From contig JAJRWA010000008.1 in the NCBI GenBank assembly GCA_024277025.1, forward strand, positions 1 to 34,414: a stretch of 34,414 bases of DNA, in the 5' to 3' direction. Shown one piece after another: positions 1-9,040 of the stretch (position 1 is the first letter of the stretch; every line of letters starts with the position of its first letter). This DNA comes from Candidatus Krumholzibacteriota bacterium. GTDB taxonomy: Bacteria > Krumholzibacteriota > Krumholzibacteriia > LZORAL124-64-63. Below the pieces are notes generated by a model. That model made no database searches. It saw nothing but the letters and a program-made list of their open reading frames with translations, and was not told the origin of the DNA. The position numbers and the translations under genes are program-made.

Positions 1-53
1 CAAAGCGTTTTTCGCTCGGCATCGGTAAGGCGGACAATGTATTTCTTTTCCAC
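1..53 (-). CDS. IS630-type transposase, N-terminal fragment cut by window edge
   Basis: The minus strand reads a GTG start at 53 followed by VEKKYIVRLTDAERKTL, which then runs off the window. A strong AAGGAGG lies 6 bases upstream. From memory, the pattern K-K-Y-I-V-x-L-T-x-x-E-R-x-x-L is the typical N-terminus of IS630-family transposases and their associated helix-turn-helix proteins. Only about 17 codons are visible, so family membership rests on this short motif. I cannot place the element's terminal inverted repeat. The gene points away from trxB, so the element would lie mostly to the left of the window. Confidence 0.6.
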   Translation of the reverse strand, partial: MEKKYIVRLTDAERKTL

Positions 54-204
54 GGTAGCCCTCCTTGGCTACCGAGATGTTCTCATATTTTACCGCTAAC
101 GTGAATCACAATTCTGAATGTTGACAGAGCACTAGGGTCAGGCGTCACACCCCAAACCCAGCACCAACGGCAGCAGCCGGGTACTGCGCCCTGCAACCGC
201 CAGC
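54..204. other. Spacer between transposase start and inverted repeat
   Basis: No coding sequence is supported here. The stretch must contain the upstream end of the mobile element and its promoter, but I see no clean terminal inverted repeat and no target-site duplication that can be paired without the other end of the element. Confidence 0.4.
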
Positions 205-288
205 CTTCCTGACAAACAGAGACACGCACCGATTTCGCGCATGCGCAGCCCTAAGCGAAATCGGTGCGTGTCTCTGTTTGTCAGGAAG
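205..288. repeat. Perfect 34-bp inverted repeat, 16-base loop, downstream of trxB
   Basis: Positions 205-238 and 255-288 are exact reverse complements (arm begins CTTCCTGACAAACAGAGACA), separated by 16 bases that include a second small palindrome, GCGCATGCGC. The hairpin starts 8 bases after the TAA that ends the full-length trxB frame, so it could act as the trxB terminator, although no T-run follows on the minus strand. Perfect identity over 34 bases is longer than most terminators. A miniature inverted-repeat element or repeat-family copy near the IS630-type gene is an alternative. Confidence 0.8.
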
Positions 289-295
289 ACCGCCG

Positions 296-1237
<942 letters not shown>

Positions 1238-1301
1238 TATACAGTCCAACTCCTTGTGGCGGGGGATCAGCCCCAGATTGCGTCAGCTTTACGTGCCCGA
1301 T

Positions 1302-1329
1302 ACACTACGATTATCCGGCCGGATGTCAA
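1302..1329 (-). promoter_or_regulatory. Probable sigma-70-type promoter of trxB
   Basis: On the minus strand, TTGACA (1329-1324) and TAGTGT (1307-1302) are separated by 16 bases. Transcription would start near 1295, leaving a leader of roughly 58 bases before the trxB ATG. The -35 box is a perfect consensus; the -10 box matches at its three most conserved positions. Confidence 0.45.
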
Positions 1330-1377
1330 CTGACGAGCTGATGCGGGGGCCGATTGCGTTATTTTCGGCCAGATTCC

Positions 1378-1407
1378 TTGACGAAACCCCCTGCTGGTGC
1401 TTATTAT
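1378..1407 (+). promoter_or_regulatory. Probable sigma-70-type promoter of rplU-rpmA
   Basis: TTGACG (1378-1383) and TATTAT (1402-1407) are separated by 18 bases, upstream of rplU. The leader would be about 125 bases and contains two small hairpins: GGGCCT pairing with AGGCCC around 1429-1468, and CGGAC/GTCCG around 1470-1490. Leader-mediated control of ribosomal protein genes is common, but I recognise no known leader family here. Confidence 0.45.
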
Positions 1408-1540
1408 TCCCGCTTGTCAAACGGATCCGGGCCTGTCACCCAGCTGACCACAGAGTGGGAGAGGCCCCGGCGGACGTTTTTGTCTGTCCGTTACACGGCC
1501 GAAGTACGGCCCCAGAATCAAGCCTGCGGAGAATGAAGCG

Positions 1541-1852
1541 ATGTACGCCGTAGTGAAAATCAAGAACCAGCAGTTCCGGGTCACGCCGGACGCCAAGGTT
1601 CAGGTGCCCCTGATGGACAGCGAGGTCGGCTCGACCCTGACCTTCGACGAGGTTCTCATGTTTGCCGACGGCGACGACGTCAAGGTCGGCACGCCCACGG
1701 TCGAAGGGGCCAGCGTGGCGGCCGAGGTGCTCAGCCACGGCCGCAGCCGCAAGATCGTCGTCTTCAAGAAGAAGCGCCGGAAGAACTACCGCCGCAAGAA
1801 CGGTCACCGTCAGCAGTACACCGAGATCAAGATCACCGGCATCAACGGCTGA
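1541..1852 (+). CDS. rplU: 50S ribosomal protein L21
   Basis: Large-subunit protein that binds 23S rRNA. The 103-residue length and the start MYAVVKIKNQQFRV are typical of L21, as is the basic C-terminal stretch KKKRRKNYRRKNGHRQQYT with the terminal ITGI. It is followed by rpmA after a 66-base gap, the usual L21-L27 pair. A GGAG lies 11 bases before the ATG. The family's normal next gene, obg, is absent here and rpmA is followed by a terminator. Confidence 0.97.
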   Translation: MYAVVKIKNQQFRVTPDAKVQVPLMDSEVGSTLTFDEVLMFADGDDVKVGTPTVEGASVAAEVLSHGRSRKIVVFKKKRRKNYRRKNGHRQQYTEIKITGING

Positions 1853-1918
1853 TGATCCAGCTACGCGCCCGGTCACGGCAGGTTCGTGACGGTGGCGATT
1901 GCCCAAGGAGTTATGGAC

Positions 1919-2173
1919 ATGGCGCATAAGAAGGCAGGCGGCTCAACCAGGAACGGCCGGGATTCCAATCCCCAGTACCTGGGCGTCAAGCGTTTCGGGG
2001 GACAGGCTGTGCGCGCGGGCACGATCATCGTGCGGCAGCGCGGCACGAAGATCCACCCGGGCGCCAACGTCGGCAAGGGCGGGGACGACACCCTGTTCGC
2101 CCTGATCGACGGCACGGTTCAGTTCGAGGACTTCCGTGGCAGCAAGAAGCGGGTCAATATCCAGCCCTTCTAG
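1919..2173 (+). CDS. rpmA: 50S ribosomal protein L27
   Basis: Large-subunit protein near the peptidyl transferase centre. ATG at 1919 gives the canonical start [16 protein letters not shown], with AAGGAG 8 bases upstream; earlier in-frame starts would add residues not seen in the family. It contains [18 protein letters not shown] and [16 protein letters not shown]. The 84-residue length is normal (85 in E. coli). There is no N-terminal extension of the kind cleaved in Firmicutes. It ends at TAG, followed directly by a terminator, so this TAG clearly works as a stop. Confidence 0.97.
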   Translation: MAHKKAGGSTRNGRDSNPQYLGVKRFGGQAVRAGTIIVRQRGTKIHPGANVGKGGDDTLFALIDGTVQFEDFRGSKKRVNIQPF

Positions 2174-2196
2174 GGAGCGGATATTGCAGTGAGCGG

Positions 2197-2228
2197 AGCC
2201 CGCCCTTCACGGGGTGGGCTTCTCTTTT
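2197..2228 (+). terminator. Rho-independent terminator after rpmA
   Basis: AGCCCGCCC and GGGTGGGCT form a 9-bp stem with one G-U pair around a 6-base loop, followed by TCTCTTTT. It separates the ribosomal protein pair from the KDO/LPS operon. Confidence 0.75.
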
Positions 2229-2318
2229 GGGGTCTGGCCGCGAGATCGTGGTACCGGATCCGGTCCGCATGGTTTAGATTGGGGTGTCCCTGTGGGGTTT
2301 CTACCCGGAAGGTGGTTC

Positions 2319-3098
2319 ATGGCCGATTCGTCCAACCAGCCTGCCTCTGTGCTCGACCCTGCCCGGGTGCTGATCGTCATCCCCTCCCGTTTTGGCTCTT
2401 CCCGTTTTCCCGGCAAGGCCCTGGCTGACCTGGCCGGCCGGCCGCTGATCGTGCGCGTGGTCGAGAACACGCGCCGGATCACCGGTGCGGCCACGATCGT
2501 GGTGGCCACTGACGACGAGCGCATCGCCAGGGCTGTGACTGACGCCGGCGGGCTGGCCGAGATGACCGGGGATCACACCACCGGCACCGATCGCATCGGC
2601 GAGGTGGCCCGGCGCCACGACGCCGAACTGATCGTCAATCTGCAGGGGGACGAACCGCTGCTGGAGCCGGCGGATGTGGACGGATTGATCGCGGCGATGG
2701 GCGCGCGGCCCGATATTGATATCGGGACCTGCGGGCACCGCTTTGCCGGCGCCGCGAACTGGCTTGATCCCAACGCGGTCAAGGTGGTCTGCGACCGCAG
2801 CGGCCGGGCTTTGTACTTTTCGCGGGCGCCGATTCCCGGTACTTTTCCGGGCAGTGCGGCCAGTGGACACGAAGTGGCTCTGAGGCACGTCGGTATCTAC
2901 GCCTTCCGTCGTGCGGCCCTCCTGAAATTTCTGACCTGGGACCGCACGCCACTGGAAAAGGCCGAGGGGCTGGAACAGCTGCGCGCCCTGGAGAACGGCC
3001 TGCACATTCACGTGCAGCAGATCGAGCGTTCACCGGTGGGGGTGGACACGCCGGCGGATCTGGACGAGGTACGGCGCCTCTGGGCGGACCGTTCCTGA
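2319..3098 (+). CDS. kdsB: 3-deoxy-manno-octulosonate cytidylyltransferase (CMP-KDO synthetase)
   Basis: Activates KDO with CTP to CMP-KDO for LPS inner core synthesis in the cytoplasm. ATG at 2319 is preceded by GGAAGG and gives 259 residues (248 in E. coli). An upstream in-frame ATG at 2214 lies in the rpmA terminator and is rejected. Visible motifs: nucleotide-binding PSRFGSSRFPGK (22-33), TDRIGE, the metal/nucleotide motif QGDEPLL, YFSRAPIP and RHVGIYAFRR, and the C-terminal GVDTPADL. The usual WDR after the IP of the SR-x-x-IP segment is missing here; that segment varies between families. First gene of a long plus-strand operon and next to pyrG, which supplies its CTP. Confidence 0.95.
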   Translation: MADSSNQPASVLDPARVLIVIPSRFGSSRFPGKALADLAGRPLIVRVVENTRRITGAATIVVATDDERIARAVTDAGGLAEMTGDHTTGTDRIGEVARRHDAELIVNLQGDEPLLEPADVDGLIAAMGARPDIDIGTCGHRFAGAANWLDPNAVKVVCDRSGRALYFSRAPIPGTFPGSAASGHEVALRHVGIYAFRRAALLKFLTWDRTPLEKAEGLEQLRALENGLHIHVQQIERSPVGVDTPADLDEVRRLWADRS

Positions 3099-3145
3099 GT
3101 TGAAGACCTAACCGAACGATCCATGGGGATCAGGAAGAGGGCAAG

Positions 3146-4867
3146 ATGGCCAAGTTCGTATTCGTGACCGGCGGGGTGGTTTCCGCCCTGGGCAAGGGCA
3201 TCGCCAGCGCGTCACTGGGCAACCTGCTGAAGGCCCGCGGCCTGAGCGTCATCCTGCAGAAGTTCGACCCCTACCTGAACGTGGATCCGGGGACCATGAG
3301 CCCGTTCCAGCACGGCGAGGTCTTCGTGCTGGATGACGGTGCGGAATGCGACCTGGACCTCGGCCACTACGAGCGTTTCACCGACACGAATCTTTCCCAG
3401 ATCAACAACCTGACCAGCGGCCGGGTCTACGAGACGATTCTGGCCAAGGAGCGCAAGGGCGAATACCTCGGCCGGACGGTGCAGGTGATTCCCCACGTGA
3501 CCGACGAGATCAAGCGCCGGATCGTCCTGTCGGCCCAGGAGAACCCCGACGTGGACGTGATCATCACCGAGATCGGCGGCACCGTCGGTGATATCGAGAG
3601 CCTGCCGTTCCTGGAGGCCATCCGGCAGTTCCGGCTCGAGCAGCCGATGCTCGACACGGCCTCGGTCCACCTGACCCTGGTGCCCTATATCAAGGCCGCA
3701 GGCGAGATCAAGACCAAGCCCACCCAGCACTCGGTGCGCGAGCTGCGCAGCATCGGCATCCAGCCGGACTTCCTGATGTGCCGGGCCGATCACGCCATCG
3801 GCGACGAGGCCCGTCGCAAGATCGCCCTGTTCTGCAACCTGCCCTATGAAAACGTGTTCGACGGGCGGGATGTGGAGAGCATCTACCAGGTACCGCTGAA
3901 CCTGCACGAACAGCACTTCGACCGTCTGCTGTGCGAGCGTCTGGGCCTGGAAACCACCGAGCCGGACCTGGCCGCCTGGGAGCGCATGGTCAGCGTGATC
4001 GTCAACCCGCCCGACACGGTGCGCATCGCCATCGTGGGCAAATACATCGAATTGAAGGATGCCTACAAGAGCATCATCGAAAGCTTCATCCACGCCGGCA
4101 TCCCCAACCACGTCGGGGTCGAGCAGGTGTGGGTCGACTCGGAAAGCCTGGAGGGGGACGAGGTCGGCGACCGCAAACTGCGCGAGGTCTTTGCCGACTG
4201 TCACGGTATTCTGGTGCCCGGCGGCTTCGGTGACCGCGGCATTCCCGGCAAGGTCAACGCCATCCGCTACGCGCGCGAGAACAAGGTTCCGTTCTTCGGC
4301 ATCTGTCTGGGGCTGCAGTGCGCGATGATGGAGATGGGGCGCGATCTGGTCGGCCTGGAGATGGCCGGCAGCGCGGAGTTCGACGCCACGACCCCGCATC
4401 CGGTAATCCACTTGATGGAGTCGCAGAAGGGTGTGACCCAGAAGGGTGGCACCATGCGGCTGGGCGCGTATCCCTGCCGGATCAAGCCCAACAGCCGCGC
4501 CTATCATTGCTATGGCGGTCTGGAAACAAGCGAGCGGCATCGGCATCGCTATGAAGTCAACAACAGTTACCGGGAGGCCTTCGAACAGGCCGGCGTCGTT
4601 TTTTCCGGTGTCTCGCCGGACGGCGAGTTGGTGGAGATGCTGGAACTGCCGGTCCATCCGTTCTTCCTGGCGGTGCAGTTCCACCCCGAATTGAAGTCCC
4701 GGCCCCACCGGCCGCATCCGCTGTTCCGCGAGTTCGTCGCGGCAGCGGTGGCTCATCAGGAGCTTCAGCGCGAGCAGACCAGGCAGCAGCGGCTACAAAC
4801 GGAAACCAAAGCGGACAAGCCGGCCGATACGCCGCCGGCCCGGTCCCAGGACACGGCCGCCGGCTAG
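3146..4867 (+). CDS. pyrG: CTP synthase
   Basis: Makes CTP from UTP, ATP and glutamine. The N-terminal amidoligase domain starts FVFVTGGVVSALGKG and contains KFDPYLNVDPGTMSP and GGTVGDIESLPF. The C-terminal class I glutamine amidotransferase domain has the nucleophile Cys387 in GICLGLQ and the His513/Glu515 pair in FHPE. At 573 residues it is slightly longer than E. coli (545) because of a hydrophilic tail rich in Lys, Pro and Thr. Placement between kdsB and kdsA is conserved in many Gram-negative bacteria. It ends with TAG at 4865-4867, and the next gene, kdsA, lies in the same reading frame only nine codons downstream with no other stop between. Confidence 0.97.
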   Translation: MAKFVFVTGGVVSALGKGIASASLGNLLKARGLSVILQKFDPYLNVDPGTMSPFQHGEVFVLDDGAECDLDLGHYERFTDTNLSQINNLTSGRVYETILAKERKGEYLGRTVQVIPHVTDEIKRRIVLSAQENPDVDVIITEIGGTVGDIESLPFLEAIRQFRLEQPMLDTASVHLTLVPYIKAAGEIKTKPTQHSVRELRSIGIQPDFLMCRADHAIGDEARRKIALFCNLPYENVFDGRDVESIYQVPLNLHEQHFDRLLCERLGLETTEPDLAAWERMVSVIVNPPDTVRIAIVGKYIELKDAYKSIIESFIHAGIPNHVGVEQVWVDSESLEGDEVGDRKLREVFADCHGILVPGGFGDRGIPGKVNAIRYARENKVPFFGICLGLQCAMMEMGRDLVGLEMAGSAEFDATTPHPVIHLMESQKGVTQKGGTMRLGAYPCRIKPNSRAYHCYGGLETSERHRHRYEVNNSYREAFEQAGVVFSGVSPDGELVEMLELPVHPFFLAVQFHPELKSRPHRPHPLFREFVAAAVAHQELQREQTRQQRLQTETKADKPADTPPARSQDTAAG

Positions 4868-4894
4868 ACGGCCGGCCGGCAGACAGGGAAAGTC

Positions 4895-5731
4895 ATGGCA
4901 AATGCGACACCAGTAAGAATCGGTGAACACGAGGTCGGCTGCGGCAAGCCGCTGTATGTGATCGCCGGTCCGTGTGTACTCGAAGACCCGGACGAAATGA
5001 TGACGACAGCCGAGACCGTGGCTGCAGCTTGCGCCCGGCTCGGCGTCGGCTACTGCTTCAAGGCGAGCTACCGGAAGGACAACCGCACCAGCTCGGCCTC
5101 CTACCGGGGGCCGGGCCTGGATGAGGGACTGGCCTTGCTGGACCGTATCGGCCGGCAAGTCGGGGTCCCGGTCCTGACGGACATCCATCACCCGGACGAA
5201 GCGGTAGCCGTGGGCGAGGTGGCGGAGATTCTGCAGATCCCCGCCTTCCTCTGCCGGCAGACCAGCTTGCTGGAGGCAGCCGGCCGAACCGGCAAGGTGG
5301 TCAACGTCAAGAAGGGGCAGTTCCTGGCGGCGGCGGACATGGCCCATGCGGCAGGCAAGGTCGGCGCCGCCGGTGGCGAGCGGATCCTCTTCACCGAGCG
5401 TGGCTCCTTCTTCGGCTACCGCGACCTGACCGTTGATTTTCGGTCCATCGCCATCATGCGCGAGTTGGGGCACCCGGTTGTGTTCGACGCCACCCATTCG
5501 GTCCAGTCACCCGGCAGCACCGGCGGTACCACCGGCGGCACGCCGGAGATGATCCCACTGTTGGCCCGCTGTGGCATGGCTGCCGGCAGCGATGTGCTGT
5601 TCCTGGAAGTCCACCCCGAGCCGTCCCGGGCCAAGAGCGACGCCGGCAGCCAGTTGCCTCTGGCGGCCTTTGAGCCCCTGGTGGCCGAACTGATCCGCTA
5701 CCGCAATCTCTACCTGGAAGGTGAAGCATGA
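4895..5731 (+). CDS. kdsA: KDO-8-phosphate synthase, Cys-type
   Basis: Condenses phosphoenolpyruvate with arabinose 5-phosphate to KDO 8-phosphate. The 278 residues cover the whole (beta/alpha)8 barrel, with FKASYRKDNRTS, SYRGPGLDEGL, VLTDIHHP, PAFLCRQT, NVKKGQF, ERGSFFGY and FDATHSVQ. Cys27 in AGPCVLE occupies the position that is Asn26 in the metal-independent E. coli enzyme and Cys11 in the metal-dependent Aquifex enzyme, so this is predicted to be the metal-requiring class. AGGGAAA precedes the ATG. The stop overlaps the kdsC start by four bases (ATGA). Confidence 0.96.
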   Translation: MANATPVRIGEHEVGCGKPLYVIAGPCVLEDPDEMMTTAETVAAACARLGVGYCFKASYRKDNRTSSASYRGPGLDEGLALLDRIGRQVGVPVLTDIHHPDEAVAVGEVAEILQIPAFLCRQTSLLEAAGRTGKVVNVKKGQFLAAADMAHAAGKVGAAGGERILFTERGSFFGYRDLTVDFRSIAIMRELGHPVVFDATHSVQSPGSTGGTTGGTPEMIPLLARCGMAAGSDVLFLEVHPEPSRAKSDAGSQLPLAAFEPLVAELIRYRNLYLEGEA

Positions 5732-6405
5732 CCGACTCGGCACCGAACCCGGTCTGGCCGCCGCACACCGACACGGACTACCGCCAGGAAGCCGTTGTGC
5801 GCCTGGGTGAGGAGTTGGCCGATCGTCTGGCTAGGGTCAGGCTGTTGGTTTTCGACGCCGACGGTGTGCTGACACCGGGCAACCTGATCTACGGCCCACA
5901 GGGTGAGGCGCTGAAGGAGTTTCACGCCCACGACGGTCTGGGGCTGGTGATGGCTCGTGCGGCCGGCCTGCAGCGGGCGGTCTTGACCGGGCGCAACAGC
6001 GAGATCGTGTCCCGGCGCTGCACCGAGTTGAAGTTCGACGCCATCAAGCTGGGGCGCTTCGACAAGGTGGCGGCACTGCAGGAGATCCTGAAGGAGACGG
6101 GGTGTCCGGCGTCCGAAACGCTCTACATGGGTGATGACCTGATCGACTTGCCGGCCATGTTTGCGATCGGCGTGCCGGTGGCCGTGCCTGCGGCGCCGAT
6201 GGAGGTGCGGGAACACACCTGCTACGTGACCGTTGCCGAGGGAGGGCGCGGCGCGGTGCGCGAGGTGATCGACCTGGTGCTGAAGAGCTCGGGCCTGTAC
6301 ACCATCGCTCTCGAACGTTTGCTGGACAGGGCCTGGCAGCCGACCCGTCCGGACACTTCAGCCGGGTCCGACGGTTCGGCACCGCCGGCGGGAAAGAGCC
6401 ACTGA
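5728..6405 (+). CDS. kdsC: KDO-8-phosphate phosphatase (HAD family)
   Basis: Removes the phosphate from KDO 8-phosphate. It is a small HAD-fold protein with the catalytic D43-x-D45-GVLT, the second motif LTGRNSEI, and the Mg-binding YMGDDLIDLPAM. This is the capless tetrameric C0 type. At 225 residues it is longer than the usual 170-190, with about 38 extra residues before the catalytic motif and a low-complexity C-terminal tail. Translationally coupled to kdsA by a 4-base overlap and to kdsD by a 1-base overlap. Confidence 0.93.
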   Translation: MTDSAPNPVWPPHTDTDYRQEAVVRLGEELADRLARVRLLVFDADGVLTPGNLIYGPQGEALKEFHAHDGLGLVMARAAGLQRAVLTGRNSEIVSRRCTELKFDAIKLGRFDKVAALQEILKETGCPASETLYMGDDLIDLPAMFAIGVPVAVPAAPMEVREHTCYVTVAEGGRGAVREVIDLVLKSSGLYTIALERLLDRAWQPTRPDTSAGSDGSAPPAGKSH

Positions 6406-7424
6406 TGATGAACAAGCCACGCCGCGCCGCCAGCGGGGACGCCCTGCAGGACGAGGCGCTGATCCAACTGGGGCGGGCCACTTTCGACCAGGAGGCTGCG
6501 GTCCTGGCGGCGGTCGGGGAGTCCCTGGACGGTGAATTTGCCCGGGCCATGCGTGCCCTGTATGAAGGTGAGGGCGTGGTGCTGGTGACGGGCCTGGGCA
6601 AGTCCGGCATCGTAGCGCGCAAATTGGCCGCAACCCTGACCAGTACCGGCACTCCCAGTCATTTCATTCATCCGGTCGAAGCGGTGCACGGCGATCTCGG
6701 GGTGGTGCGCGGAGCCGACATCCTGATCGCGATCTCCCGCGGCGGCAACAATCCCGAAGTGATCACGTTGCTGTCCAGTTGCCGCGGCTTCGGCATGACG
6801 ACGATCACGATCACCGCGGCCCTGGACTCGGAACTCGCGTTGGGCAGCGATATCGTCCTGCACACGCCCGTCGAACGCGAGGCATGCCCTCTGAACCTGA
6901 CCCCGACCAGTTCGGCCGTCGCGGCCATGGCCATGGGTGATGCCCTGGCGACGACCCTGATCAGCCTGCGCGGATTCCAGGCGGATGACTTTGCGGTCTT
7001 CCACCCGAGCGGCACCCTCGGACGGCGTCTGCGCATGAAGGTTTCCGAGCTGCTGCATACGGGGGACGAGCTGCCGGTTGTGCCGGATCATCTGACCCTG
7101 CGGGAGTCACTGCCCGAGATCGTGGACAAGCGGCTTGGCGGCGTGTGCGTGGTCGACAAGGACGGGCGCCTGGCCGGACTTTGCGTGGACGGTGACGTCA
7201 AGCGCGTGCTGCTGGCTGACGAGAACGCCCTGGACCAGGCCATAACCCGCACCATGAATCCGCGGCCGACAACGATCAGTCCGCAGATGCTGGCCATCGA
7301 TGCCCTGCGCATGATGGAACAACGCAAGCGGGGACCGGTCACCCTGTTGATCGCCGTGGACGAGGACAACAGCCCGGTGGGCCTGCTGCACATCCATGAC
7401 GTATTGCGGGCGGGGCTGCTCTGA
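6405..7424 (+). CDS. kdsD: Arabinose-5-phosphate isomerase
   Basis: Converts ribulose 5-phosphate to arabinose 5-phosphate, the first step of KDO synthesis. An N-terminal SIS domain (about residues 40-175) has VTGLGKSGIVARKLAATLTSTG, the HPVEAVHGDLG active-site loop and SRGGNNPEV. It is followed by NLTPTSS and FHPSGTLGRRL, then two CBS domains (about 205-339). The 339-residue length is close to E. coli KdsD (328). The ATG shares its A with the kdsC TGA. With this gene all four KDO enzymes are present in one cluster. Confidence 0.95.
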   Translation: MMNKPRRAASGDALQDEALIQLGRATFDQEAAVLAAVGESLDGEFARAMRALYEGEGVVLVTGLGKSGIVARKLAATLTSTGTPSHFIHPVEAVHGDLGVVRGADILIAISRGGNNPEVITLLSSCRGFGMTTITITAALDSELALGSDIVLHTPVEREACPLNLTPTSSAVAAMAMGDALATTLISLRGFQADDFAVFHPSGTLGRRLRMKVSELLHTGDELPVVPDHLTLRESLPEIVDKRLGGVCVVDKDGRLAGLCVDGDVKRVLLADENALDQAITRTMNPRPTTISPQMLAIDALRMMEQRKRGPVTLLIAVDEDNSPVGLLHIHDVLRAGLL

Positions 7425-7447
7425 GCCGCGCACAGCCAGCGGCCCGG

Positions 7448-8371
7448 TTGCCGTTCTGGCGTGCCGTGCGGCGCCGGTTCTATTGGCTGCTGACCAGGCT
7501 GCTGTTGGGCATGGCGGCGGTTCTCCCGCTGGCCTGGGGACGCGGCGCGTGCGTGGGCCTGGCCAGGTTGGCCCTGCGGTTGCGGCCCGGGGACCGGGCG
7601 GTGGCCCTGGCGAATCTGGCCAGAGCCCTGCCGGAGCTGAATCCCCGTGGTCGCCAAGAACTCATGCAGGAAGCCGCCACCCATCTTGGCCGCAACCTGT
7701 TCCAGACCATGGCGGCGCCGCGGCTGCTGGCGCGACCCGATACCATCGTTGAAGAAATCGGCGGTGGTGCCGATACCTTTACCATCGGCGAGCACCTGGC
7801 CGACCTGGCGGCAGACGGGCGCGGGGTTTTTGTCCTGACCGGCCACATCGGCTGCTGGGAACTGGCCGGCGGCTGGGTGGCCCGGGAACTGGCGGCCCGG
7901 AAACTGGGCGCACTCGGGGTCGTGACCGGTACGATCCACAATCCGGCGGTGGATCGCCTGATCCAGGCGCGGCGCCGGCGCCTGGGGCTGCAGGTCCTGC
8001 CGCGCGAGGCCGGGGCGGCGCCCTTGCTGCGGTTCCTGAGGCAGGGTGGGGTGGTGGCTATCCTGCAGGACCAGCGCACGCAGGTGCGCAATCTGGCGGT
8101 CCCCTTCTTCGGCACACCGGCACCGACACCGGCGGGTCTGGCCACCATGTCCCTGAAGTACGGCATCCCCGTGCTGCCGGTCGTCGGGGTGTGGGATGAG
8201 GCCCGGCGCGTGCAGGTGATGCATCATCTGCCGCCCCTGCGCCCGCACGAGTTCGGTCCGGAAGACGCCCTTTCGTTTCTGACCCGCTGCAATGCGGCGC
8301 TGGAAACGTTCATCCGGCGGAACCCGGAGCAGTGGGTCTGGTTTCACCGACGTTGGAATCCTGATCCCTGA
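7448..8371 (+). CDS. Lipid A biosynthesis lauroyl/myristoyl-type acyltransferase (LpxL/HtrB family)
   Basis: Membrane-associated acyltransferase that adds a secondary acyl chain to KDO-lipid A precursor. It has a basic, hydrophobic N-terminal anchor (RRRFYWLLTRLLLGMAAVLPLAW), the early conserved ALANLARALPEL, and the catalytic H-x4-E motif in TGHIGCWELAGG. LQDQRTQ and the end WVWFHRRWNPDP are also diagnostic. It is about 307 residues, as expected. The start is uncertain: TTG at 7448 is used because no ATG precedes the conserved N-terminus and a stop lies at 7397; CTG at 7421 or ATG at 7511 are alternatives. The exact acyl chain and position cannot be told from sequence. Confidence 0.88.
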   Translation: MPFWRAVRRRFYWLLTRLLLGMAAVLPLAWGRGACVGLARLALRLRPGDRAVALANLARALPELNPRGRQELMQEAATHLGRNLFQTMAAPRLLARPDTIVEEIGGGADTFTIGEHLADLAADGRGVFVLTGHIGCWELAGGWVARELAARKLGALGVVTGTIHNPAVDRLIQARRRRLGLQVLPREAGAAPLLRFLRQGGVVAILQDQRTQVRNLAVPFFGTPAPTPAGLATMSLKYGIPVLPVVGVWDEARRVQVMHHLPPLRPHEFGPEDALSFLTRCNAALETFIRRNPEQWVWFHRRWNPDP

Positions 8372-8428
8372 TGTCTTACTATGGACTGCAGGGATGCTGA
8401 CCTGAATACCAGGCGGGAAGGAGTGACA

Positions 8429-9040
8429 GTGGTGCTTGACAGCCGCCGACCGCGTATCGCAGCAGTGGCGATGGCTCTGGTCCTGATGGGCCTGGTCAGT
8501 GCCTGTTCCCGGGAACCGGAGGCGGCAGCGCCGACGCCGGTCACGGCCTCTGCCGACGTGCCTGAACAGCAGCTTTTCGACTACCGGATGATCGAATCGG
8601 AAGCCGGGGTGAAGCAGTGGATTCTGCAGAGCGCCGAGATGCAGAAGTTCTCCGGCCAGCGCGACATGATTCTCGGCGACGTGCATATGGAATTCTTTCG
8701 CGCGGGCGAACATTTTTCGGAACTGGACGCCGATAGCGGCCGCGTGAACAAGCTGACGCGCAACGTGGTGACCTGGGGCAACGTCAGCGTGGTCACCGAC
8801 GACGGTCGCCGGCTTGAAACCGAGGAACTCCTGTTCGACAATGAGACCGGCCTGATCCACAATGACGTCTTCAACCGGTTTACCAGGGCGGCCGATGTCA
8901 TGACCGGAATCGGTCTGGAGGCCACTCCGGATCTGGAGTACATTGAATTGAAACGGGACGTGAAGGCGGAGGTCGACGACAGCTCCGAACTGGCGGATCC
9001 CGTCGCAGGCAACCCCGAGTCCGAAAGTGGATCGCAGTGA
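8429..9040 (+). CDS. lptC: LPS export protein LptC, predicted lipoprotein
   Basis: LptC carries LPS from the LptBFG ATPase towards LptA in the periplasm. AAGGAG at 8418-8423 points to GTG at 8429 (or 8432); the earlier in-frame ATG at 8381 has no such site. The N-terminus is a signal sequence ending in LVSAC, a lipobox, instead of the usual uncleaved helix, and the mature protein would begin Cys-Ser. The body matches the LptC beta-jellyroll pattern: W-x-L-x-[48 protein letters not shown] separate lptA, normally between lptC and lptB, is absent. The stop overlaps the lptB GTG by four bases. Confidence 0.85.
   Translation: MVLDSRRPRIAAVAMALVLMGLVSACSREPEAAAPTPVTASADVPEQQLFDYRMIESEAGVKQWILQSAEMQKFSGQRDMILGDVHMEFFRAGEHFSELDADSGRVNKLTRNVVTWGNVSVVTDDGRRLETEELLFDNETGLIHNDVFNRFTRAADVMTGIGLEATPDLEYIELKRDVKAEVDDSSELADPVAGNPESESGSQ

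Larger units (their letters stand above)
1238..1540. other. Divergent intergenic region trxB / rplU
   Basis: About 300 bases without a supported gene. It holds the two back-to-back promoter candidates listed separately and the rplU leader. Short open frames across it have no Shine-Dalgarno site and no recognisable protein motif. Confidence 0.6.

Noticed and set aside
3212..4756. A 514-codon open frame antisense to pyrG
   Set aside because: pyrG is certain on the plus strand; the antisense translation has no recognisable motif.
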